6,825 nucleotides of DNA from Candidatus Zophobacter franzmannii (GCA_030765245.1 JAVCCX010000117.1:1-6825), one strand, 5' to 3'. Shown: positions 1-6,289, numbered from the stretch's first letter. Notes: generated by a model not told the origin, from the letters alone. A program made the numbers and translations.

Positions 1-600
1 AAAGATAAGCTCTCCGTCAGTGTCGAATACCAAAAGATTGATAGTATTAAGGTCAGGGATTAGATGTCTAAAGTCAAGAAGTTTCGCAGTATCCACTAGA
101 ATTGTTATTACACCGAGAAACTGATTCCCTGCATTATAAACAGGTAGTAAATACTCTTGTAGCAGCACTCCGGCAGGACTTATAAGGATAGGTGTAATGT
201 AGGTTTCACTCTTCTCTTTCACATAGAGATACTTCTCAGAATTGCTCAGGTTAAGTCCCTCAGGTTTCTGATACTCTTCAGGCTCCACATAGAGCATTAT
301 CCCATCAGGTGAGATGAGCCCACACGCAACAATGTAGTCACGAGCTTCCACTCCGGCTATAAGATAACTTCTCATCTTCTCTTCACTAATCCCGGGAGGA
401 AGAAAGAATCGAGCTATCTTAGAACCTGTTAGCTCTAAATCGGCAATACTCCGTTCAAGGTTGACTTTGAGAGTAGTAAAAGCCTGCTGTTCCTGAGTAG
501 AGAATACAGTTTTCTTCTCTTTCTTACATCCAAATGTAACTATTCCAATAATAAGGATTATAAGTTGTAGGTAGACAAGCCGACTCGTGAAGTATTTCAT
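1..600 (-). CDS. Probable lipoprotein with a Cache-like sensory domain (N-terminal 200 residues; runs off the left edge)
   Basis: An uninterrupted frame reads leftward from an ATG at 600-598 to the window edge, giving 200 codons with no stop. The product starts with a short basic/aromatic stretch (MKYFTSRLVY) and a hydrophobic core (LQLIILIIGIVTFG), followed by Cys25 and a lysine-rich stretch (KKEKK). This looks like a lipoprotein signal, although TFG-C deviates from the classical lipobox. Residues ~37-110 are mixed helix/strand. Residues ~130-200 have a pattern typical of PDC/Cache extracytoplasmic domains: a strand ending in PVYN, then NQFLGVITILVD, then NLLVFDTDGELIF. The role is therefore probably ligand sensing or binding outside the membrane. 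No output domain is visible because the C-terminus is missing. The ribosome site is GAAGG (605-609), 4 nt before the ATG. It follows the rnf terminator in the same orientation, so it could be read by readthrough. The frame is certain, the Cache call is by pattern only. Confidence 0.75.
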   Translation of the reverse strand, partial: MKYFTSRLVYLQLIILIIGIVTFGCKKEKKTVFSTQEQQAFTTLKVNLERSIADLELTGSKIARFFLPPGISEEKMRSYLIAGVEARDYIVACGLISPDGIMLYVEPEEYQKPEGLNLSNSEKYLYVKEKSETYITPILISPAGVLLQEYLLPVYNAGNQFLGVITILVDTAKLLDFRHLIPDLNTINLLVFDTDGELIF

Positions 601-612
601 ATTGCCTTCATG

Positions 613-646
613 AAAAAAATACCTCTTCGGTTGAAGAGGTATTTTT
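613..646 (-). terminator. Intrinsic terminator of the rnf operon, possibly bidirectional
   Basis: Positions 615-628 and 633-646 are perfect reverse complements (14 bp, core ACCTCTTC/GAAGAGGT) around a 4-nt loop (629-632). Read on the minus strand, the stem is followed by a T-run made by the seven A residues at 613-619. The hairpin begins 19 nt after the rnfB stop, so it is the natural end of the rnf transcript. The plus-strand side also ends in five T residues. Only 12 nt separate the T-run from the start codon of the next gene, which leaves no room for a promoter between them. Confidence 0.9.
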
Positions 647-665
647 CTATATCTATTTAAATACC

Positions 666-1652
666 CTAAACCATCACAATGGTCTTTTTCGGGCACTTCT
701 CAACACAAATTTCACAACCTATACACTTATCCTGATCGACAGTGTGAAGCTGTTTTAATTCACCTGTTATTGCGCCCACAGGGCATTTCTTTGCACAGAT
801 AGTACAACCAATACAGTTCTCTTCAATAATCTTAGCCTTTTTCCGTTTACCGGCCATAAGATCTTCGATAGCTTTTGTTGGGCACTTACTCGCACAGAGA
901 CCGCAGTTGATACATTTCTCATAGTTGATTACAGCAAGGTTGTTTTCCATTGTAATAGCATCAACAGGGCATACTCTTGCGCAGATTCCACAACCGATGC
1001 AACCACGAGTGGTTCCACAGTTGTTCTTTGCAGCAATGCCTTTCTCTTTGTTTGTGCATTCAATCTTAACCTGCTGGTCAGCTTTGACAATCTCAATCAA
1101 CATTCTTGGGCATGCTTTAACGCAAGCACCACATGCTGTACACTTGTCGGGGTCGATTGTACGGTTGTTATTCTCGTCCACGATGATAGCATCAAAGAGA
1201 CAAGAAACTACACAGTCATTATATCCAACACAGCCATAGCTACATTGGTTAGGACCATTCGCAACCGTCACAGCAGACTTACAAGTCTGAACACCTTCAT
1301 AGTCAAACTTGAATTTAGTGTTATCAGTACCACCACATGAGCAATGGATATAAGCAAGTTTCTTTATAGTTTCACCTGCGACACTACCCATTATCTCTGC
1401 AAGAGCTTGAGCAGTTGCAGCACCACCCGGTGCACAAAGGGTAATACTAACACCATCTTCAACGATTGCTTCTGCATATCCGCCACAACCCGGTTTCCCA
1501 CAAGCACCACAGTTAGCACCCGGTAGAGCATCAATGATTCTTTCAACGCGTGGGTCAACTTCCACATGGAAGGCAACAGACGCGATAGCCAAACCGATTC
1601 CATAGAGTAGCCCAAGACCACCAATGATAAGTATAGGTATTAATATAATCAT
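666..1652 (-). CDS. rnfB: RnfB, ferredoxin-oxidising Fe-S subunit of the Rnf complex (long, seven-cluster form)
   Basis: The product has 328 residues. RnfB is the entry point for electrons from reduced ferredoxin on the cytoplasmic side. Residues 1-27 form one membrane anchor. A Cys48-x2-Cys51-x4-Cys56-x16-Cys73 motif follows (GANCGACGKPGC...LCAPGG), the RnfB/4Fe-4S domain. Next come Cys137/141/147/151 and Cys171/174/177/181, then four regular CxxCxxCxxxCP motifs starting at Cys218, 247, 280 and 310. This predicts seven [4Fe-4S] clusters. Extra cysteines sit at 104, 106, 124, 199 and 212. At 328 residues it is much longer than the ~190-residue enterobacterial RsxB (two ferredoxin clusters beside the N-terminal one) and matches the long RnfB of anaerobes. 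The last two pairs of motifs look like an internal duplication. It is the last gene of the operon. AGGAGG overlaps the rnfA stop codon, and the gap is 8 nt. Confidence 0.97.
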   Translation of the reverse strand: MIILIPILIIGGLGLLYGIGLAIASVAFHVEVDPRVERIIDALPGANCGACGKPGCGGYAEAIVEDGVSITLCAPGGAATAQALAEIMGSVAGETIKKLAYIHCSCGGTDNTKFKFDYEGVQTCKSAVTVANGPNQCSYGCVGYNDCVVSCLFDAIIVDENNNRTIDPDKCTACGACVKACPRMLIEIVKADQQVKIECTNKEKGIAAKNNCGTTRGCIGCGICARVCPVDAITMENNLAVINYEKCINCGLCASKCPTKAIEDLMAGKRKKAKIIEENCIGCTICAKKCPVGAITGELKQLHTVDQDKCIGCEICVEKCPKKTIVMV

Positions 1653-1660
1653 GGTACCTC

Positions 1661-2266
1661 CTACATCTTAAGACCGGAAAAGCCTAAGAAAGCGAGAGCC
1701 ATAGCGCCTGCAACTATGAGGGCAATGGGCATTCCTTTCATACTCTTCGGTAGGTTTGCGTATTCTAGTCGTTCTCTCATACCTGCCATTAGGACCAGCA
1801 CGAGGGTAAAGCCAACACCTGAGAAGAAACCATTTAAGACAGCATCGAGGAAGTTATAAGGAGTCCCGTCAGCCCATTTAGCGGTTGTATTCAGAATTGC
1901 AACACCGAGTACAGCACAGTTGGTAGTGATTAACGGAAGGAACACACCAAGCGACTTATAAAGCGAAGGTGAGTTCTTCTGAATAACCATCTCCACAAAC
2001 TGCACAAGGGTCGCAATCGTCAGGATAAAGGCAATTGTTTGCAGGTAACCCAGTCCATACGGGATAAGTAGGTAAACCTGAATTAAATATGTTATCGCTG
2101 ATGCCATGGTCATAACAAATATAACTGCCATTCCCATCCCAAAAGCTGAGTCTAATTTCTTGGAAACACCGAGATAAGGGCACAGACCAAGGAAACGGGC
2201 AAGAACAAAGTTCTGAACGAAGATTGCTCCAACTGCCATTACCATCATTTTAGCTAAAAATTCCAT
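1661..2266 (-). CDS. rnfA: RnfA, integral membrane subunit of the Rnf complex
   Basis: The product has 201 residues, the usual size for RnfA (NqrE-like). It is almost wholly hydrophobic, with about six membrane helices. Two conserved half-sites each carry a cysteine: [11 protein letters not shown] (Cys29) and [11 protein letters not shown] (Cys117). In the family these cysteines, together with the matching pair in RnfE, hold a membrane-embedded [2Fe-2S] cluster that carries electrons across the bilayer, and RnfA and RnfE form a pseudo-symmetric pair of opposite topology. The start codon follows AGGAG with a suitable gap, and that ribosome site incorporates the TAG stop of rnfE. The intergenic gap is only 9 nt, which suggests translational coupling and 1:1 synthesis with RnfE. 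No frameshift or missing signature residue is seen. Confidence 0.97.
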   Translation of the reverse strand: MEFLAKMMVMAVGAIFVQNFVLARFLGLCPYLGVSKKLDSAFGMGMAVIFVMTMASAITYLIQVYLLIPYGLGYLQTIAFILTIATLVQFVEMVIQKNSPSLYKSLGVFLPLITTNCAVLGVAILNTTAKWADGTPYNFLDAVLNGFFSGVGFTLVLVLMAGMRERLEYANLPKSMKGMPIALIVAGAMALAFLGFSGLKM

Positions 2267-2275
2267 CTGTATCTC

Positions 2276-2872
2276 CTACTTCTCTTTCTTCATCATGTTA
2301 ATTATCGCCATCAGGAAACCAACAGTGATGAATGCTCCGGGGGCAAGAATTGCCACTAACATTGGTGATTCAATATATGCCTTTGGAAGGACAGCAAAGC
2401 CAAGGAGTGTACCTGCACCAAGCACTTCACGGATAGCACCGATAAGTGATAAGGCGAGAGTAAACCCAAGTCCCATACTGATACCGTCAAGCGTAGATGA
2501 AAGGACATTATTCTTACTGGCAAAGGCTTCAGCCCTACCAAGAATAACGCAGTTCACCACAATCAACGGGATAAACAATCCAAGCGATTTATGTAGGGCA
2601 GGCATGAAAGCACCCATAGTCATATCAACGATAGTAACGAAAGTCGCAATCACAACGATGAACACAGGGATTCTAATCTTAGCAGGAGTAAACCCTTTAA
2701 TCATAGCAACAATGATATTAGAACAGATCAACACAAAGGTCGTTGAAAGTCCCATACCCAATGAGTTCACAACTGAAGAGGTTACAGCAAGAGTCGGGCA
2801 CATACCGAGAACAAGGATAAATACCGGGTTCTCTTTGATAAAGCCGTTAGTTAATACTTTCATATTATCCAT
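2276..2872 (-). CDS. rnfE: RnfE, integral membrane subunit of the Rnf complex
   Basis: The product has 198 residues, the typical RnfE (NqrD-like) length. It is hydrophobic, with about six helices and a lysine-rich C-terminal tail (KKEK). The signatures are VLGMCPTLAVTSS (Cys25) and PLIVVNCVILGRAEAFA (Cys108), homologous to the two cysteine half-sites of RnfA. By family knowledge it shares a [2Fe-2S] centre with RnfA inside the membrane. The ATG at 2872-2870 overlaps the end of rnfG by 8 nt and is preceded by GGAGG with a 6-nt spacer, better than the in-frame ATG three codons later. The overlap implies translational coupling to rnfG. Confidence 0.97.
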   Translation of the reverse strand: MDNMKVLTNGFIKENPVFILVLGMCPTLAVTSSVVNSLGMGLSTTFVLICSNIIVAMIKGFTPAKIRIPVFIVVIATFVTIVDMTMGAFMPALHKSLGLFIPLIVVNCVILGRAEAFASKNNVLSSTLDGISMGLGFTLALSLIGAIREVLGAGTLLGFAVLPKAYIESPMLVAILAPGAFITVGFLMAIINMMKKEK

Positions 2873-3431
2873 TTGTTACCTCCACTTTCAATACTTCTTC
2901 AAGACGCTTGATTCCGGCGTTGATTGAATTTGTAACTGTTCGAGTAGTAATTGTAGCACCTGTAATAGAGATAATGTCGCCACCATCCTTTTTAACCATA
3001 AGTTGAGGCAATGTCATACCCACAAACTTCTCAGCAAACGCAGGAGTAGAAGCCTTAGCTCCAAGTCCGGGGGTCTCAGTTTGCTCAATTACTTTTATCT
3101 TATTAATTGAGAAATCATTCTTAAGCCCAACAACAGTCTTTACAACACCGCTATATCCATTCAGAGCAACAGTAAGAATGTAGCCGATAGGTTCTTTCGC
3201 TTCATTTACAGCGATAAAGTAGAGATCAGTATCCACTTCTGAACTATCAACCATTGTCTTTTTAACAAAGTCTGTTGCATCCGGCATAACCTCTTTACGA
3301 GCATTCTCTGCTTCCACTCTCTTAACTTCTGCAATCATCGGAGCAGTCACACTGTTAAGATAGGCAAGAATACCGGTAGCGAGTGCACATACAGCGAGTA
3401 GAATTAAACCAAGTTTTATATAGTACTTCAT
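2865..3431 (-). CDS. rnfG: RnfG, covalently flavinylated subunit of the Rnf complex
   Basis: The product has 188 residues. A single N-terminal membrane helix (~7-26) anchors an FMN-binding domain predicted to face away from the cytoplasm. The conserved motif ETPGLGAK lies at 119-126. The flavinylation motif SITGATITT lies at 155-163, where Thr160 (the T of TGAT) is the expected acceptor of phosphoester-linked FMN. The FMN is normally attached by the flavin transferase ApbE, which is not encoded in this window. In the family, RnfG passes electrons between the membrane Fe-S centre and the RnfD flavin. The start ATG overlaps the rnfD stop (ATGA, 4 nt), with GGAGG upstream inside rnfD. The C-terminus overlaps rnfE by 8 nt. 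The length and motifs are normal. Confidence 0.97.
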   Translation of the reverse strand: MKYYIKLGLILLAVCALATGILAYLNSVTAPMIAEVKRVEAENARKEVMPDATDFVKKTMVDSSEVDTDLYFIAVNEAKEPIGYILTVALNGYSGVVKTVVGLKNDFSINKIKVIEQTETPGLGAKASTPAFAEKFVGMTLPQLMVKKDGGDIISITGATITTRTVTNSINAGIKRLEEVLKVEVTNG

Positions 3432-4498
3432 TTTTTCTTCCTCCCACCGAAAGGCTTAGGCATTGTCCATTTGTCGATAAGTGGAACTGCCAGATTCATA
3501 AGAAGGATTGAGTAGGAAACACCTTCAGGATATCCACCTACAAGACGGATAACAACTGTCAGTACTCCGCAACCAATACCAAAATATATTCTTCCGGTTC
3601 GGGTCATTGGCGAGGTCACATAATCGGTAGCCATAAAGATAGCTCCGAGAAGGAGTCCACCTGAGAGAATATGGAATATAGGAAGGAGCAGTGAGAACTG
3701 ACCCAATCCCTTGATTCCACCAAAGAAGAAAGAGAGAGCGACTACTGTCAAAATAAAGCTGACAGGGATTCTCCACTCAATAATCTTTTTATGAATTAAC
3801 CAGGCAGCACCAAGTAAAAGAGCAAACGCTGAAACTTCACCAATCACACCACCGACATTACCCCAGAAGAGGTTTTGCAGGGTGGAAGAATCGAAGAGAG
3901 CGTTGAATACTTTAGCACCTTCACCTGATGCAAGACCGCTTACAAAATCGCTGTCTCTGAGCTTCTTTGCAACATCGAGAGGAGTTGCTGAAGTGATAAG
4001 AGTGCTTGCTTTGTCACCCAGTCCTTGAAGGCAAGTGATCCCGCTCATCATACCTGAGTTAGGCTTTATCCAACCTGAGAGAGTGAGGGTAGGCCATGAG
4101 GCAACAAGGAAAGCTCTGGCTAAAAGGGCAGGGTTAACAGGGTTATTACCCAGTCCACCGAACACCTGTTTACCAATAGCAATCGCAAATACTGAACCTA
4201 CGACAGGGAGCCACCAGGGCGCGCCGGCATGCAGGTTATATGTAAGTAACAGCCCGGTCAGGACAGCTGAACCGTCCGAAACGGTTACAGGGACCTTTCT
4301 CCATTTCTGGATAAGATACTCTGTCAATACTGCTGCTACAACACCATAAATAGTGAGGAACAAGGCATTAATGCCGTAGAAATATACTGCTGCAATCAAG
4401 GCAGGGACAAGGGCAATAACGACTTGCCACATGACATTCGATACTGTCGTCTTGTCGTGCAGATGAGGGGCAGCGGAAACCTTAAATTTATTCTCCAT
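3428..4498 (-). CDS. rnfD: RnfD, flavinylated membrane subunit of the Rnf complex
   Basis: The product has 356 residues from the ATG at 4498-4496. A TTG one codon earlier is in frame but sits only 1 nt from the GGAGG, so the ATG (4 nt away) is preferred. The protein is polytopic, with roughly nine or ten hydrophobic segments, a lysine-rich C-terminal end and the NqrB/RnfD family signatures: SDGSAVLTGLLL near 74-85, GGLGNNPVNPALLARAF near 114-130, and ATDYVTSPMTRTGR near 290-303. The covalent FMN site is ITSATPLD, with Thr172 as the expected acceptor; the usual GAT reads SAT here. RnfD is a core electron-carrying and ion-translocating subunit, by analogy with NqrB. It lies 12 nt after rnfC and overlaps rnfG by 4 nt. 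Confidence 0.97.
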   Translation of the reverse strand: MENKFKVSAAPHLHDKTTVSNVMWQVVIALVPALIAAVYFYGINALFLTIYGVVAAVLTEYLIQKWRKVPVTVSDGSAVLTGLLLTYNLHAGAPWWLPVVGSVFAIAIGKQVFGGLGNNPVNPALLARAFLVASWPTLTLSGWIKPNSGMMSGITCLQGLGDKASTLITSATPLDVAKKLRDSDFVSGLASGEGAKVFNALFDSSTLQNLFWGNVGGVIGEVSAFALLLGAAWLIHKKIIEWRIPVSFILTVVALSFFFGGIKGLGQFSLLLPIFHILSGGLLLGAIFMATDYVTSPMTRTGRIYFGIGCGVLTVVIRLVGGYPEGVSYSILLMNLAVPLIDKWTMPKPFGGRKKK

Positions 4499-4510
4499 CA
4501 ATCCTCCGGC

Positions 4511-5848
4511 TTAACTCTTTTGTTGTCTTTCGCGGATTATCTTACCGACATTAATCTTAGCAATATCGATCCACTGCACCATTTTAATCTGGGCAGGGCA
4601 GACATAAGCGCAAGTTCCGCATTTCATACAATCCATAGCACCGGCTTTCTCAGCCATATCCCAATCCTCGTTCATAGCTCCGTTGGAGATCATACTTGGA
4701 ATGAGATTGTGAGGGCAGACATCAACACAGCGTCCGCAATGCAGACAGGTGTATTCAATATCCATTTTGGCTTCTTTCTTGTTGAGGAACAACAGTCCGG
4801 AAGAGCCTTTTGCCATAGGTGCAGTCAGGTCGGGAATTGCAAATCCCATCATCGGTCCACCAGAGATAACCTTAGCTATCTCCTCTTTTGCTCCTCCACA
4901 TTTATCGAAGAGGGCTTGGAAAGAGGTTCCGATTCTTGCCTGGAGGTTCTTTGGATTGGTCACAATTTTACCGGAGATGGTAATAATTCTTTCAATACAA
5001 GCTTTTGAGTAACGGACAGCTTCATAAACTGCTACGGCTGTTCCAACATTCTGGACGACAACACCGATATCCATCGGTAGTCCACCTTTGTTAGGAACTG
5101 AACGCTTGGTAGCTGCATATATTAGCTGTTTTTCACCACCCTGAGGGTAGCGAACTTTCAAACCGACCACGCTGATGTCTTTTAACTGGCTCACAGCCTT
5201 TTGCATCACTTTGATAGCATCAGGTTTGTTAGCTTCAATTCCGATCATTCCGCGTTTAGCTCCAACAATCTTCATCACAAGCTGGAGACCTGTAACAATG
5301 TCATCCGCTCTTTCAAGCATCAGACGATAGTCAGCAGTCAGATATGGCTCACACTCAACTCCGTTAAGAATGACTGTATCTATTGATTTGTCAGCTGGAG
5401 GACTCAATTTCACATGAGTTGGAAAACCGGCACCGCCCATTCCACAAACACCTGCGATTTTGATTCTGTCCTTCATAACATCAACAGATACACTCATCAC
5501 ATCTTCTTCGTTAGTAAGCTCAATCCATTCGTCAGTTTGTCCATCACCTGTAATTTCAATAGCCATCGAGGTAGTTCCGCAAGGATGCGGAAACTCAGCT
5601 ATCTTAGTTACTTTTCCGGTAATGGAAGCGTGTTGGGTTATCGAAACAAATCCGCCCGGTTCGGCGATTATTTGTCCGGTCTTCACTTGTTCCCCCACTT
5701 TCACAACTGGCTTCGAGGGTGCGCCAATGTGTTGAGAAAGGGGTATTACCACCTTGAGAGGCAGATCCATCTTTTCGATAGGTGCATTCTTCGAATACTC
5801 CTTGTGATCATGGGGATGGACCCCGCCAGGGAATGTTTTCAATTTCAT
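4511..5848 (-). CDS. rnfC: RnfC, NAD(H)/FMN-binding Fe-S subunit of the Rnf complex
   Basis: The product has 445 residues from the second of two tandem ATGs. That start gives the family-typical MKLKTFPGG-VHP beginning and a better distance to AAGGGAG; the first ATG at 5851 would add one Met. Domains in order: an N-terminal barrel/sandwich domain (~30-100, PVVKVGEQVKTGQIIAEP), then a NuoF-like nucleotide/FMN fold with GMGGAGFPTHVK (136-147), ECEPY (165-169) and PQGGE (235-239), then two [4Fe-4S] motifs at Cys368/371/374/378 and Cys407/410/413/417. It is peripheral on the cytoplasmic side and reduces NAD+ (or oxidises NADH) at the far end of the electron chain from RnfB. It lacks the long C-terminal alanine/lysine-rich extension of E. 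coli RsxC (~740 residues). It is the first gene of the operon. Confidence 0.97.
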   Translation of the reverse strand: MKLKTFPGGVHPHDHKEYSKNAPIEKMDLPLKVVIPLSQHIGAPSKPVVKVGEQVKTGQIIAEPGGFVSITQHASITGKVTKIAEFPHPCGTTSMAIEITGDGQTDEWIELTNEEDVMSVSVDVMKDRIKIAGVCGMGGAGFPTHVKLSPPADKSIDTVILNGVECEPYLTADYRLMLERADDIVTGLQLVMKIVGAKRGMIGIEANKPDAIKVMQKAVSQLKDISVVGLKVRYPQGGEKQLIYAATKRSVPNKGGLPMDIGVVVQNVGTAVAVYEAVRYSKACIERIITISGKIVTNPKNLQARIGTSFQALFDKCGGAKEEIAKVISGGPMMGFAIPDLTAPMAKGSSGLLFLNKKEAKMDIEYTCLHCGRCVDVCPHNLIPSMISNGAMNEDWDMAEKAGAMDCMKCGTCAYVCPAQIKMVQWIDIAKINVGKIIRERQQKS

Positions 5849-5852
5849 CATA

Positions 5853-5860
5853 CTCCCTTC
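5853..5860 (-). promoter_or_regulatory. Ribosome binding site of rnfC
   Basis: On the minus strand, GAAGGGAG lies directly before the tandem ATG ATG. GGAG ends 1 nt before the first ATG and 4 nt before the second, which favours the second as the real start. The same 8-mer occurs twice more farther upstream (6194-6201 and 6212-6219). Confidence 0.7.
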
Positions 5861-5926
5861 TTTAGCTTCTTCTTTATTTCTAAATTAGTTATATAAATGC
5901 TGAATGTCATGTTTATGGTATTTTAT

Positions 5927-5932
5927 ATTATA
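5927..5932 (-). promoter_or_regulatory. Candidate -10 box of the rnf operon promoter
   Basis: The minus strand reads TATAAT, a perfect -10 hexamer, about 75 nt before the rnfC start in a very AT-rich stretch (5881-5940). No good -35 is seen at 16-18 nt; the nearest TTGAGG is about 20 nt upstream. A promoter in this region is expected because rnfC opens the operon. The lack of a -35 suggests help from an activator or a non-standard sigma factor, which is inference. Confidence 0.45.
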
Positions 5933-5955
5933 TCAAGAAATTTCTGGTTTTTCCT

Positions 5956-5986
5956 CAATAATGGATTATTTAGGTGGGGATTATTG
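5956..5986. repeat. ATTATT half-sites in direct and inverted arrangement upstream of the rnf -10 box
   Basis: AATAAT (5957-5962) and ATTATT (5965-5970) form a palindrome around GG. GGATTATT (5963-5970) recurs as a direct repeat at 5978-5985, a period of 15 bp. CAATAAT (5956-5962) is also inverted against ATTATTG (5980-5986). The cluster sits just upstream of the candidate rnf -10 box, where an activator or repressor could bind. Short AT-rich matches can arise by chance. Confidence 0.35.
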
Positions 5987-6010
5987 GAAGTTGGGAGAGT
6001 AGAATCGCAC

Positions 6011-6054
6011 GGACATCATGGACAGACACTGACAGAAAAGGACATAATAGGAAC
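6011..6054. repeat. Short degenerate tandem repeat: GGACA-like motifs at a 9-10 bp period
   Basis: Five motifs start at 6011 (GGACA), 6020 (GGACA), 6030 (TGACA), 6040 (GGACA) and 6050 (GGAAC), so the steps are 9, 10, 10 and 10 bp, close to one helical turn. It may be a phased protein-binding array, or a copy of the degenerate ~10-12 bp period intergenic repeats (TCCGTG/TGTCC-type) found in many environmental bacteria. That likeness is from memory and cannot be confirmed from one copy. Confidence 0.5.
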
Positions 6055-6106
6055 TGGCTTTTGTCTTCTGGTTATCTACTCTTTGGATGCCTGTTGCGTT
6101 ACGTAA

Positions 6107-6126
6107 AACAACTGTCCTTAGTTGTT
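6107..6126. repeat. 20-bp dyad (7-bp arms, 6-bp spacer), possible operator or weak hairpin
   Basis: AACAACT (6107-6113) and AGTTGTT (6120-6126) are exact reverse complements around a 6-nt spacer. The 8-bp palindrome TTACGTAA (6099-6106) abuts it. No gene ends here on either strand, so a terminator role is unlikely, although minus-strand transcription would give the stem followed by TTTT. A transcription-factor operator between divergent genes is the more natural reading, without proof. Confidence 0.35.
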
Positions 6127-6289
6127 GTGAATACTCTACAAACCTTTGCCAAGGTATCGTTACATTCACCTATCCTCCAAGGCTAATATTTGCCTCCCTT
6201 CTCTCGTCCATCTCCCTTCAATAATTCTAATTACTCAAGAGAAATGTGGGAAATACTTGGAAATGATCGAATGGAAGACAATAAATATC

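Noticed and set aside
2295..2927. 210-codon open frame on the plus strand
   Set aside because: It lies antisense to rnfE and the end of rnfG, has no ribosome site or domain, and reflects codon bias of the real genes opposite.
4499..4501. TTG as the rnfD start codon
   Set aside because: It sits 1 nt after GGAGG, too close for initiation; the next codon, ATG at 4498-4496, has a workable distance.
4424..5008. 194-codon open frame on the plus strand
   Set aside because: It is antisense to rnfC and rnfD, whose sense-strand motifs are complete; no independent coding evidence.
666..5848. Nqr (Na+-NQR) operon instead of Rnf
   Set aside because: A ferredoxin-type RnfB with many clusters and a GGAGFP-containing RnfC with two [4Fe-4S] motifs are Rnf-specific; no NqrF with its FAD domain is present.
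5414..5896. 160-codon open frame on the plus strand
   Set aside because: It is antisense to the rnfC N-terminus and extends into the rnf promoter region; no ribosome site or recognisable domain.
6031..6065. Imperfect inverted repeat GACAGAAAAG / CTTTTGTC
   Set aside because: The stem needs a bulge and a 17-nt loop, so it is too weak to call as a structured RNA or terminator.
5897..6186. Short open frames of 62-70 codons on both strands in the intergenic region
   Set aside because: They overlap each other, lack Shine-Dalgarno sequences and have no recognisable protein features.
6181..6193. Small GGC...GCC inverted repeat
   Set aside because: Only a 3-bp stem, well within chance.
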